Shown: in pieces, positions 1 through 6,415 of the stretch
How the letters are laid out: every line of letters begins with the position of its first letter
Numbering within the stretch: position 1 is the first letter of the stretch
From: an uncultured Dehalococcoidia bacterium
Lineage (GTDB): Bacteria; Chloroflexota; Dehalococcoidia; Tepidiformales; Tepidiformaceae
NCBI GenBank assembly: GCA_937954195.1
Contig: CALFYR010000764.1
Coordinates: 1-6,923 of the forward strand
Direction: 5' to 3'
Length of the DNA: 6,923 nt
Translations under genes and position numbers: made by a program
Notes under the pieces: generated by a model
What the model saw: the letters and a program-made list of their open reading frames with translations, nothing else
Told to the model about the DNA's origin: nothing
Databases searched by the model: none

Positions 1-717
1 ATGTGGGCGTTCCGCGAGCGCGAGAAGATCCTCGACATCTTCGAGGTGACCTCCGGCGCCCGCCTGACCTGCAACTACATGCGCATCGGCGGCGTGGCGT
101 TCGACCTTCGGCCCGAGTTCGAGCCGATGGTCCGCAAGGTGCTCGAGGAACTGCCGCCGTTCATCGACGACATCGAGAACCTGCTCGTCGGGAACGAGAT
201 CTTTGTGAGTCGCACGCGCGGCCTCGGAGTGCTGACGCCGGAGATGGCGACGAACGCCAGCCTCTCGGGCCCGATGCTTCGCGGCAGTGGTATCGCGTGG
301 GACATCCGCAAGGCCGACCCATACTGCGGATACGAGCAGTACGACTTCGAGATCCCGATTGGCTACCAGGGCGATAGCTACGACCGGTTCATTATCCGGA
401 TCGAAGAGATGCGCCAGAGTTGCAAGATCATCAAGCAGGCGCTGGACGCGCTCCCGGGCGGCCCGTTCCGGACGGAGGTGCCGCTCGCGCTGCGCCCGCC
501 GGCCGGCGAGGCATACGCCCGCATCGAAAGCCCCCGTGGCGAACTCGGCTACTACCTGGTGAGCGACGAGAGCCCGGCACCGTACCGGTTCCATATCCGG
601 CCGCCTTCGTTCATCAACCTTTCGGCGCTGAAGGAAATGACGGTTGGCGGCACGGTGGCGGACGCCATCGTCGTGCTGGGGTCGATCGACATCGTCGTGG
701 GGGAGATTGACCGCTAA
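1..717 (+). CDS. nuoD: NADH-quinone oxidoreductase subunit D (NuoD, 49 kDa-type), 5' truncated by window edge
   Basis: This is the C-terminal 238 residues of the peripheral-arm subunit that, with NuoB and NuoH, forms the quinone-reduction site of complex I. The frame is open to the first base. The ATG at position 1 is almost certainly an internal Met, because it sits just before the FREREKILDIFE block that lies well inside NuoD proteins of about 370-410 residues. The N-terminal part, which carries the quinone-contacting His and Tyr loop, is therefore off the window. Recognisable blocks are NYMRIGGV (25-32), RGSGIAWDIR with PYCGY (94-111), GDSYDRF..R..EM (124-137), ESPRGELGYYLVSDE (176-190), PYRFHIRPPSF (194-204) and the terminal GSIDIVVGEIDR. 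The TAA stop overlaps the nuoH ATG by one base (TAATG), which suggests translational coupling. Family assignment is very secure. The true start and full length cannot be judged here. Confidence 0.97.
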   Translation: MWAFREREKILDIFEVTSGARLTCNYMRIGGVAFDLRPEFEPMVRKVLEELPPFIDDIENLLVGNEIFVSRTRGLGVLTPEMATNASLSGPMLRGSGIAWDIRKADPYCGYEQYDFEIPIGYQGDSYDRFIIRIEEMRQSCKIIKQALDALPGGPFRTEVPLALRPPAGEAYARIESPRGELGYYLVSDESPAPYRFHIRPPSFINLSALKEMTVGGTVADAIVVLGSIDIVVGEIDR

Positions 718-1958
718 TGGACTCCTCCAAGTGGTACGACATCCGCGACCTTTCGAACCTGTCCTCGTGGATTCTTGAGAACCTCGATAAGGTTCTGCCG
801 TTTGAGCTCGTTTACGTGGTCGCCGCGCTCATCGGCTTCGTGGCCAGCTTCCTGCTGTTCGTGCTGCCTTCGCAGCTCTACCTGGGCGTCTATGGCGAAC
901 GCAAGATCATCGGCCGCATGCAGTCCCGCTACGGCCCGAACCGTGTGGGCCCGCTCGGGCTGTTCCAGCCGATCGCCGACGCTATCAAGCTCATCCAAAA
1001 GGAAGCGCTGACCCCGACTTCGGCCGACCGAGTCGTGATGTACATCGCGCCGATCGTGTTCGTGGCGCCTGCTGTGCTGCTGTGGGCGGTCATCCCGTTC
1101 GGCGAGAACATGGTGTTCGCCAACATCGAAGTCGGCCTCCTCTACTTCCTGGCCATCTCGTCGCTCCCGGTCATCGCGAACTTCATGGCTGGCTGGAGCG
1201 GCAACAACAAATACAGCCTGTTCGGAGCGATGCGCATCGTGGCGATGACCATCAGCTACGAATCGCCGCTTGTGTTGTCGCTCCTCGGCGTGGTGGCCAT
1301 CACCGGGACCATGAGCCTGGCAGGCATGGTGCTCTGGGCCGACGAATTCAAGATCTGGGCCGGCCTGGTTTCGCCGCTCGCGCTCGTCATCTACTTCATC
1401 TGCGTCAGCGCTGAGCTGAACCGGACGCCAACCGACATCGCGGAAGCCGAATCGGAAATCGTCGCCGGTTACCTGACCGAGTACTCGGGCATGAAGTGGG
1501 GCCTCTTCTACGGTATGGATATCGGCTACGCGCTCGCTGCTTCAGCGTTCGCCGCGACCGTATTCCTGGGCGGCTACACGCTGTTCGGGCTCGAACAGTG
1601 GATCCCCGGGTGGATGATCTTCATCGGGAAGACGCACCTCTTCTACTTCATCTTCATCTGGACCCGCGGCACGCTCCCGCGCCTGCGTTCGGACCAGCTG
1701 ATGGAGTTCGCGTGGAAGTTCATGCTCCCGCTCGCGCTGCTCAACCTCTTCCTGCTCATCACTGAACGGATGATCTGGGCGGAGCAGGACTACGAGAAAG
1801 GCTTCATCTACCTGTTCGCGGTGGTGAACATCGCGCTCTCGGTGTTGCTCGTCTGGCTGTGGGCGCGGTTCAACGGGTACAAGCCCGAGGCGGTACCGAT
1901 GCGCCCGCGCCTCGTGAAGGAAGCGCGCGGCTACGTGCCGACCGGGGAGGCCAACTAG
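717..1958 (+). CDS. nuoH: NADH-quinone oxidoreductase subunit H (NuoH, ND1-type)
   Basis: NuoH is the polytopic membrane subunit that joins the peripheral and membrane arms, lines the quinone chamber and feeds the proton path. Its 413 residues exceed the roughly 325 of E. coli and are nearer the actinobacterial type. The extra length is a polar N-terminus of about 27 residues and a polar C-terminal tail of about 30. Family marks are ERKIIGRMQSRYGPNRVGP (61-79), QPIADAIKL, a Glu in TISYE (E182), the cytoplasmic loop with E233, R236, E243, E245, E247 and E255, and the late block TLPRLRSDQLMEFAWKF. Two loop-region positions are unusual: Thr239 replaces the usual Phe of PFD, and Asp268 replaces the usual Glu of the AEY motif after the loop. 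The ATG start overlaps the nuoD stop by one base, with a GGAG at 702-705 upstream. It is followed directly by nuoJ, where nuoI would be expected. Confidence 0.97.
   Translation: MDSSKWYDIRDLSNLSSWILENLDKVLPFELVYVVAALIGFVASFLLFVLPSQLYLGVYGERKIIGRMQSRYGPNRVGPLGLFQPIADAIKLIQKEALTPTSADRVVMYIAPIVFVAPAVLLWAVIPFGENMVFANIEVGLLYFLAISSLPVIANFMAGWSGNNKYSLFGAMRIVAMTISYESPLVLSLLGVVAITGTMSLAGMVLWADEFKIWAGLVSPLALVIYFICVSAELNRTPTDIAEAESEIVAGYLTEYSGMKWGLFYGMDIGYALAASAFAATVFLGGYTLFGLEQWIPGWMIFIGKTHLFYFIFIWTRGTLPRLRSDQLMEFAWKFMLPLALLNLFLLITERMIWAEQDYEKGFIYLFAVVNIALSVLLVWLWARFNGYKPEAVPMRPRLVKEARGYVPTGEAN
1944..1950 (+). promoter_or_regulatory. Shine-Dalgarno of nuoJ inside the nuoH 3' end
   Basis: GGGGAGG lies eight bases before the nuoJ ATG at 1959, within the final codons of nuoH. 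The nuoJ start follows the nuoH TAG with no spacer, so this site allows direct re-initiation or independent loading. Confidence 0.75.
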
Positions 1959-2483
1959 ATGGATGGCTTCGGTCCGGTGGCTGCGTTCTGGGTGCTCTCA
2001 GGCCTGACGCTTGTTTCCGCAGGCGGCGTGATGATGTCGCGGAACCTGCTGCACGCCGTGCTGTTCCTGATCGTGACGTTCATCGGGGTCGCCGGGTTCT
2101 TCGTGCTGCTTTCGGCCGACTTTATCGCGATGGCCCAGGTCATCATCTACGTCGGCGCCATCGCCGTGCTTGTGCTGTTCGCGGTGCTGCTGACACCGCG
2201 AGCCGGACGCGACAACGCTGAGACGAAATGGGCGTTGCCGGGAATGCTGCTGGCCGTGTGCCTGGCCGCCGTGTTCCTGTTTGTCATTCACGACACCTCC
2301 TGGAACACCATCGACGGCGATCCGGCCGAAGGGTCGCTGACGGCTGCCGCGCTGGGGAATGCACTGCTCGATACGTGGGTGCTGCCGTTCGAAATTGCGA
2401 GCGTGCTGCTTACCGCCGCGCTCGTCGGCGCGATCATGCTCACCCGCACTCCGGAAGAAGAAGCGGAGGACGCCCTCTCATGA
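1959..2483 (+). CDS. nuoJ: NADH-quinone oxidoreductase subunit J (NuoJ, ND6-type)
   Basis: NuoJ is a small membrane-arm subunit next to NuoH and NuoK. Its third helix has a pi-bulge that is thought to switch during coupling. The 174-residue product is the usual bacterial size. The diagnostic stretch is LHAVLFLIVTFIGVAGFFVL (31-50) followed by SADFIAMAQVIIYVGAIAVL (52-71). It contains the conserved Tyr64 and the Gly66 of the bulge region. A later helix near the C-terminus begins LPFEIASVLLTAALVGAIML (142-161). I count about five hydrophobic segments and then an acidic tail (EEEAED). The ATG directly abuts the nuoH TAG stop with no gap, and a GGGGAGG sits eight bases upstream, which supports this start. 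The last four bases overlap nuoK. The unusual part is the neighbour: NuoI, a ferredoxin-like 2x[4Fe-4S] protein normally encoded between H and J, is absent. Confidence 0.96.
   Translation: MDGFGPVAAFWVLSGLTLVSAGGVMMSRNLLHAVLFLIVTFIGVAGFFVLLSADFIAMAQVIIYVGAIAVLVLFAVLLTPRAGRDNAETKWALPGMLLAVCLAAVFLFVIHDTSWNTIDGDPAEGSLTAAALGNALLDTWVLPFEIASVLLTAALVGAIMLTRTPEEEAEDALS
2465..2470 (+). promoter_or_regulatory. Shine-Dalgarno of nuoK inside the nuoJ 3' end
   Basis: GGAGGA lies nine bases before the ATG at 2480, within the acidic tail codons of nuoJ. It decides the nuoK start over the in-frame ATG at 2228, which has no comparable site and would give a non-NuoK extension. Confidence 0.75.
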
Positions 2484-2794
2484 GCATCGGCATCGAACAC
2501 TTCCTGACTGTCGGCGCACTGCTCTTCTGCCTCGGGCTGGCGATCGCGCTCAGCAAGCGCAACGCCATCGGCGTGCTGATGGGCGTTGAACTGATGCTCA
2601 ACGCGGTGAACCTGACGCTCATCACGTTCAGCCGCTTCTCCGTGAGCGATACGCCCATCGCCGGGCACACCTTCGTCGTTTTCGTCCTCACCGTGGCCGC
2701 GGCTGAAGCCGCTGTCGCGCTCGCCCTCGCCGTCTCGGTCTATCGCAACCGCGAAACCGTTGACGTCGACCAGCTCAATCTCCTCAGGTCGTAG
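2480..2794 (+). CDS. nuoK: NADH-quinone oxidoreductase subunit K (NuoK, ND4L-type)
   Basis: NuoK is a three-helix membrane subunit that carries part of the central proton path between NuoJ and NuoN. I place the start at the ATG at 2480, giving 104 residues, close to the usual 100. It overlaps the nuoJ stop as ATGA and has GGAGGA at 2465-2470 as ribosome site. An upstream in-frame ATG at 2228 would add 84 residues of Arg/Gly-rich sequence inside nuoJ and is rejected. The two functional glutamates are present: E37 in GVLMGVELMLNAVNL (corresponding to E. coli E36) and E76 in TVAAAEAAVALALAV (corresponding to E. coli E72). The C-terminus reads RETVDVDQLNLLRS, a typical NuoK ending. It is followed after three bases by the small gene at 2798. 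Identification is secure. Confidence 0.97.
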   Translation: MSIGIEHFLTVGALLFCLGLAIALSKRNAIGVLMGVELMLNAVNLTLITFSRFSVSDTPIAGHTFVVFVLTVAAAEAAVALALAVSVYRNRETVDVDQLNLLRS

Positions 2795-2797
2795 CCG

Positions 2798-2995
2798 ATG
2801 TGGGTTGAATTCATGACCGTGCGCAACGCCTATGTGGCCCAGACGTGGAGCGAACTCTTCGCTGCCGAAGGGCTTTCGGTGCGCGTTGTCCCGCCGATCG
2901 GCTACGGCGAGACCGCCTCGATGCGCGATGAGCGCACGCTCTACGTACCAACCGGGAAGGCACATGTCGCCCGCGAAATCCTGAGGAAGATCTAG
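2798..2995 (+). CDS. small uncharacterised protein, DUF2007-like, inserted between nuoK and nuoL
   Basis: This 65-residue soluble protein is not a complex I core subunit. It has no signal peptide, no membrane helix and no Cys, so it is not a cryptic Fe-S subunit. The sequence reads as strand (VEFMTVRNAYV), helix with AQTWSELFAAEGL (14-26), strand (SVRVVPP, 27-33), a Gly/Arg-containing linker, strand (RTLYVPTG, 46-53) and helix (AHVAREILRKI). A helix ending in AEGL, then VRV, then a VP strand, then a closing helix that includes an A.EIL pattern is the layout of DUF2007 proteins, described as putative signal-transducing proteins with a PII-like fold. The match is by eye only. It lies three bases after nuoK and three before nuoL, so it is almost certainly co-transcribed and probably translated. 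Only a weak AGG (2786-2788) precedes its ATG; Met6 at 2813 is an alternative start. It could be a regulator or an assembly or accessory factor of complex I, but no function can be assigned. Confidence 0.8.
   Translation: MWVEFMTVRNAYVAQTWSELFAAEGLSVRVVPPIGYGETASMRDERTLYVPTGKAHVAREILRKI
2983..2988 (+). promoter_or_regulatory. Shine-Dalgarno of nuoL inside the small gene's 3' end
   Basis: GAGGAA lies ten bases before the nuoL ATG at 2999, in the last codons of the small DUF2007-like gene. The ribosome site of nuoL is thus embedded in that gene, so translation of the two is physically linked. Confidence 0.7.
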
Positions 2996-2998
2996 CCC

Positions 2999-4942
2999 AT
3001 GCTGTTTCTCGCCTCCGAGCCCACCACGCCGACGATTGCCCAGGAGATTCTCTGGGCGATCCTGATTTGCCCGCTCGTGGCGTGGGGCCTTATCGCGGTC
3101 TACTTCCGGAAGATCGGTCCCGTCGCCGGGTACCTGGCGATCGCCGGCATCGGCGCCGCCTGCGTGCTGAGCTACGTGACGCTCTTCAACGTGATGGACG
3201 CGAACGGCGGTGTGGCTCAGTTCACGCACGAATGGTTCACGGCGGGTTCGCTCGAGGTGAACCTCGGTGTCCGGGTCGATGGGCTGACCGCCGTCATGCT
3301 GGTGGTCGTCACCACGGTTGCGCTCCTCGTTCAGATTTACTCGCAGGGGTACATGAGCGGCGACCCCGGGTATGGCCGCTACTTCGCGCACATGTGCCTC
3401 TTCACCACCTCGATGCTGGGCCTCGTGCTGGCGGACAACCTGTTCCAGATGTTCATCTTCTGGGAGTTGGTCGGCCTCTGTTCGTACCTGCTCATTGGCT
3501 TCTGGTTCCACAAGCCGAGCGCGGCCGCCGCGGCGAAGAAGGCGTTCATCGTCACCCGCATCGGCGACCTCGGCCTGCTGGCCGCGGTGCTCCTGATCTG
3601 GAACGAACTGGGCTCGTTCGATGTGGCCGCCATCCAGGAGTGGGCGCACGACGAGCCGGACGGTGCAATCGTCACGCTGTTCGCTCTGGGTATTTTCGCT
3701 GGCGCGGCGGGCAAGTCCGCGCAGTTCCCGCTTCACGTGTGGTTGCCGGACGCCATGGAGGGCCCAACGCCCGTTTCCGCCCTCATCCACGCGGCGACGA
3801 TGGTCGCGGCCGGTGTGTACCTGGTGGCGCGGTTCTTCCCGGTGTTCGAATCGAGCCACGACGCGGCGCAGGTCGTCGCCTGGATCGGCGCGATTACGGC
3901 GCTGATTGCCGCGACGATCGCGCTTGTGCAGACAGACTTCAAGCGCGTGCTTGCGTACTCCACGGTCAGCCAGCTGGGCTACATGATGCTTGCGCTGGGG
4001 ACATTCGGGTACGTGGCGGCAATTTTCCACCTGTTCACGCACGCGTTCTTCAAGGCACTCCTGTTCCTTGGCAGCGGCTCGGTGAACCACGCGACCAACA
4101 CGTTCGACATGCGCCAGATGGGCGGCCTGAAGAAGCACATGCCATGGACGTACTGGACGTTCCTGATCGGCTCGCTCAGCCTGGCCGGCATCTTCCCGCT
4201 TGCCGGGTTCTGGTCGAAGGACGAGATCCTGCTCGACGCGTGGCGGCACGATAAGGCCCTCTGGGTCATCGGGCTCTCTGTCGCGTTCATGACGGCGTTC
4301 TACATGTTCCGGGCGATCTTCCTGACCTTCCACGGTGAATACAAAGGCGGCCAGCCCGTCGATCACCACGATGAAGACTCGCACTTCCACGGCGACCCAG
4401 CGCACCCGCACGAATCTCCGTGGGTGATGCGCGGCCCGCTGGTCGTGCTCTCGCTCCCGGCCATCGCCGCCGGCTGGCTGGCCTACGACCACATCTTCAA
4501 GGATTTCGTGAACGGCGCGCTCCCTGAGGTCCACGCGCACGGGAGTTCGTTCGAGATCGGCATTGCGATCAGCTCGTCGATCGTCGCGGTAGCGGGTATC
4601 GGTGCGGCGTACGCCATTTACATGAAGAAGTGGGTCAGCTCCGAGTCCATCCGCGCGACCTTCGCCCCGCTCGCGATCACCTTCGAGAACAAGTACTTCC
4701 TCGATCGACTCTATGAGGACGTGTTCGTGGTCCGGATCCTGCAGCGGGGCTGGAACCGGCTGCTCGAACTGAACGACAAATACATCGTCGACGGTGTGGT
4801 GAACGGGACGGGCCGCGTGGCCCGCGAAGCGAGCACCCGCCTGAAGGTGGTACAGACTGGCCAGCTGCAAAGCTACGGTCTCGGTGTGGCAGCCGGGGTC
4901 ATTATTCTTGCCCTCGCCGTGTTCACGGCGAACCCGTTGTAG
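2999..4942 (+). CDS. nuoL: NADH-quinone oxidoreductase subunit L (NuoL, ND5-type antiporter-like)
   Basis: NuoL is the distal proton-pumping subunit of the membrane arm. Its 647 residues are slightly longer than E. coli (613). Pumping residues are all present: E156 in FWELVGLCSYLLIGFW (E. coli E144), D190 in RIGDLG, K239 in GKSAQFPLHVWLPDAMEG (E. coli K229), H264, H344 and H348, K352 in FFKALLFL (E. coli K342), and K407-D408 in GFWSKDEILL (E. coli K399-D400). Spacing between these residues matches E. coli closely. The C-terminal region from about residue 565 (KYFLDRLYEDVF) is the long amphipathic lateral helix found in NuoL but not in NuoM or NuoN, and a last membrane helix covers about 626-643. 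A His/Asp-rich loop spans 445-471. The ATG has GAGGAA at 2983-2988. The TAG stop lies inside the Shine-Dalgarno sequence of nuoM. Mrp antiporter subunits are relatives, but the context and the lateral helix settle the call. Confidence 0.97.
   Translation: MLFLASEPTTPTIAQEILWAILICPLVAWGLIAVYFRKIGPVAGYLAIAGIGAACVLSYVTLFNVMDANGGVAQFTHEWFTAGSLEVNLGVRVDGLTAVMLVVVTTVALLVQIYSQGYMSGDPGYGRYFAHMCLFTTSMLGLVLADNLFQMFIFWELVGLCSYLLIGFWFHKPSAAAAAKKAFIVTRIGDLGLLAAVLLIWNELGSFDVAAIQEWAHDEPDGAIVTLFALGIFAGAAGKSAQFPLHVWLPDAMEGPTPVSALIHAATMVAAGVYLVARFFPVFESSHDAAQVVAWIGAITALIAATIALVQTDFKRVLAYSTVSQLGYMMLALGTFGYVAAIFHLFTHAFFKALLFLGSGSVNHATNTFDMRQMGGLKKHMPWTYWTFLIGSLSLAGIFPLAGFWSKDEILLDAWRHDKALWVIGLSVAFMTAFYMFRAIFLTFHGEYKGGQPVDHHDEDSHFHGDPAHPHESPWVMRGPLVVLSLPAIAAGWLAYDHIFKDFVNGALPEVHAHGSSFEIGIAISSSIVAVAGIGAAYAIYMKKWVSSESIRATFAPLAITFENKYFLDRLYEDVFVVRILQRGWNRLLELNDKYIVDGVVNGTGRVAREASTRLKVVQTGQLQSYGLGVAAGVIILALAVFTANPL
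4331..4411 (+). other. His/Asp-rich loop in NuoL (residues 445-471)
   Basis: Eight histidines fall in 27 residues, mixed with Asp and Glu, between two membrane helices of NuoL and just before HESPWVM. Related NuoL proteins often have a His-containing polar loop here, so this is probably ordinary variation. The density could still bind a metal or reflect surface charge. This is a description of composition only. Confidence 0.7.
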
Positions 4943-4947
4943 GAGGA
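4941..4947 (+). promoter_or_regulatory. Shine-Dalgarno of nuoM, overlapping the nuoL stop codon
   Basis: AGGAGGA begins on the last two bases of the nuoL TAG and lies four bases before the GTG at 4952. It is the strongest ribosome-binding site in the window. It fixes the GTG as the nuoM start, giving the expected MELTILIFLP N-terminus. Its overlap with the upstream stop suggests that ribosomes finishing nuoL feed nuoM. Confidence 0.85.
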
Positions 4948-4951
4948 CGCT

Positions 4952-6415
4952 GTGGAACTGACCATCCTCATCTTCCTCCCCGCGGTCGCAGCCGGAATCA
5001 TCCTGCTGCTGCCCCAATCGATGGAGCAGAACGCGAAGTGGGTCGCCCTCGGAGCGTCGCTGGCGATCCTGGCGCTTTCCATCCAGATGTTCTTCGCGTT
5101 CGACCTGAACGACCCTGGCTACCAGTTCGTCGAACGGCACGACTGGGTCGAAATCGGGTCGTTCAACCTGCAATACCACCTCGGCGTCGACGGCCTGAGC
5201 ATGCCGCTCGTGGTCCTGACGACCTGCCTGACGCTGGCTGCGGTCCTGGTCTCGTTTAGCGTCACGATGCGGCCGCGGGCGTACTACGCCTGCCTGATGG
5301 TGCTTTCGTGTTCGGTGCTCGGCGTGTTCGCCGCACTGGACTTCATGCTCTTCTTCCTCTTCTGGGAACTCGAACTGTTCCCGATGTACCTGCTCATCTC
5401 GGTGTGGGGTTCGGGCCGCAAGGAGTACTCGGCGACGAAGTTCGTGCTGTACACCATCGCCGGGTCCGCGTTCATGATCCTGGGCATCTTTGTGCTGGCT
5501 TTTGACGCGAACACGTTCGACATCGTCGAACTCGGCCAGAGCGACTTCCAGGACACGCTCATACCGCTGGGGTGGGTGTTCGCTCTGTTGTTCATCGGGT
5601 TCGCGGTGAAGTTGCCGATCGTGCCGCTGCATACCTGGTTGCCCGACGCCCACAGCGACGCGCCAACTGCCGTTTCGGTGATGCTGGCCGGCGTGCTCCT
5701 GAAGATGGGTGGCTACGGCATCATCCGGATGTGCGTGACCATGATGCCGGGCGTTGCCGAGGACTGGGACGTCTGGCTGGCCGGCATCGGCGCGTTTAGC
5801 GTGCTCTACGGCGCCTTCATCACTCTGCGGCAGACCGACGTGAAGCGCCTCGTGGCCTACTCCTCGGTGTCGCACATGGGCCTGGTGCTGCTCGGCATCG
5901 GGGCGTTGGGCGAGACCGGCCTGGTTGGCGCCACCTACCAGATGCTGGCCCACGGCCTCATCACGGGCATGATGTTCGTGATGATCGGCCTGATGTACGA
6001 GCGCACGCACACGCGTGAAATCGCTCGCCTCGGCGGCCTTGCCCGCCAGATGCCGCTGATTACCACTGGCCTCGTGTTCGCAGGGTTCGGCAGCCTTGGC
6101 CTGCCGGCGCTCGCCGGGTTCATCGCGGAAATCACGGTCTTCATCGGCGCGTTCGACAAGTTTGAGTGGGCGGTGCTCGCTTCGATCTTTGGCGTTGTGC
6201 TCTCGGCGGGCTATGTACTGTGGACGCTGCAGCGCGTGGTCTTCGGGCCGGTGAAGCACGATTGGGATGGGGTGACCGACCAACACCACTGGTGGGAACA
6301 CACGGTGGTGATCGGTCTGGCGGCGCTCGTGGTGTTGCTGGGCGTGTACCCGGCCATCATGACCGACATGATTAACCCCGCTATCGACACCATCATGCTG
6401 AGGATTGACTCGTGA
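4952..6415 (+). CDS. nuoM: NADH-quinone oxidoreductase subunit M (NuoM, ND4-type antiporter-like)
   Basis: NuoM is the middle antiporter-like proton pump of the membrane arm. Its 487 residues are close to the usual 490-510. Key residues seen are E139 (with E141) in LFWELELFPMYLLISVWG, K220 in FAVKLPIVPLHTWLPDAH, K251 in GVLLKMGGYG and E393 in GFIAEITVF. K220, K251 and E393 each lie 14 positions before E. coli K234, K265 and E407, and E139 corresponds to E. coli E144. The family marks RQTDVKRLVAYSSVSHMG and YERTHTREIARLGGL are also present. The protein is hydrophobic throughout and has no lateral helix, which separates it from NuoL. It starts with GTG after a strong Shine-Dalgarno and ends in a GTGA overlap with nuoN. 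Nothing in it looks degraded or unusual. Confidence 0.97.
   Translation: MELTILIFLPAVAAGIILLLPQSMEQNAKWVALGASLAILALSIQMFFAFDLNDPGYQFVERHDWVEIGSFNLQYHLGVDGLSMPLVVLTTCLTLAAVLVSFSVTMRPRAYYACLMVLSCSVLGVFAALDFMLFFLFWELELFPMYLLISVWGSGRKEYSATKFVLYTIAGSAFMILGIFVLAFDANTFDIVELGQSDFQDTLIPLGWVFALLFIGFAVKLPIVPLHTWLPDAHSDAPTAVSVMLAGVLLKMGGYGIIRMCVTMMPGVAEDWDVWLAGIGAFSVLYGAFITLRQTDVKRLVAYSSVSHMGLVLLGIGALGETGLVGATYQMLAHGLITGMMFVMIGLMYERTHTREIARLGGLARQMPLITTGLVFAGFGSLGLPALAGFIAEITVFIGAFDKFEWAVLASIFGVVLSAGYVLWTLQRVVFGPVKHDWDGVTDQHHWWEHTVVIGLAALVVLLGVYPAIMTDMINPAIDTIMLRIDS
6400..6404 (+). promoter_or_regulatory. Shine-Dalgarno of nuoN
   Basis: GAGGA inside the last codons of nuoM lies seven bases before the GTG at 6412. 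Together with the 4-base GTGA overlap and the lack of any in-frame ATG until far into the protein, it decides the GTG start of nuoN. Confidence 0.7.

Noticed and set aside
1..3. The ATG at the first base as the true start of nuoD
   Set aside because: The following FREREKIL block is internal in NuoD proteins, and 238 residues is far short of the family length. The gene continues upstream of the window.
2228..2479. An 84-codon N-terminal extension of nuoK from an upstream ATG
   Set aside because: It would overlap nuoJ in another frame, reads as Arg/Gly-rich non-membrane sequence, and lacks the good ribosome site that the ATG at 2480 has. NuoK proteins begin near the 2480 start.
2798..2995. The small gene as a degraded remnant of nuoI or another Fe-S subunit
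   Set aside because: It has no cysteine at all, keeps a complete frame with a plausible compact fold, and matches neighbour codon bias, so it looks like an intact separate gene.
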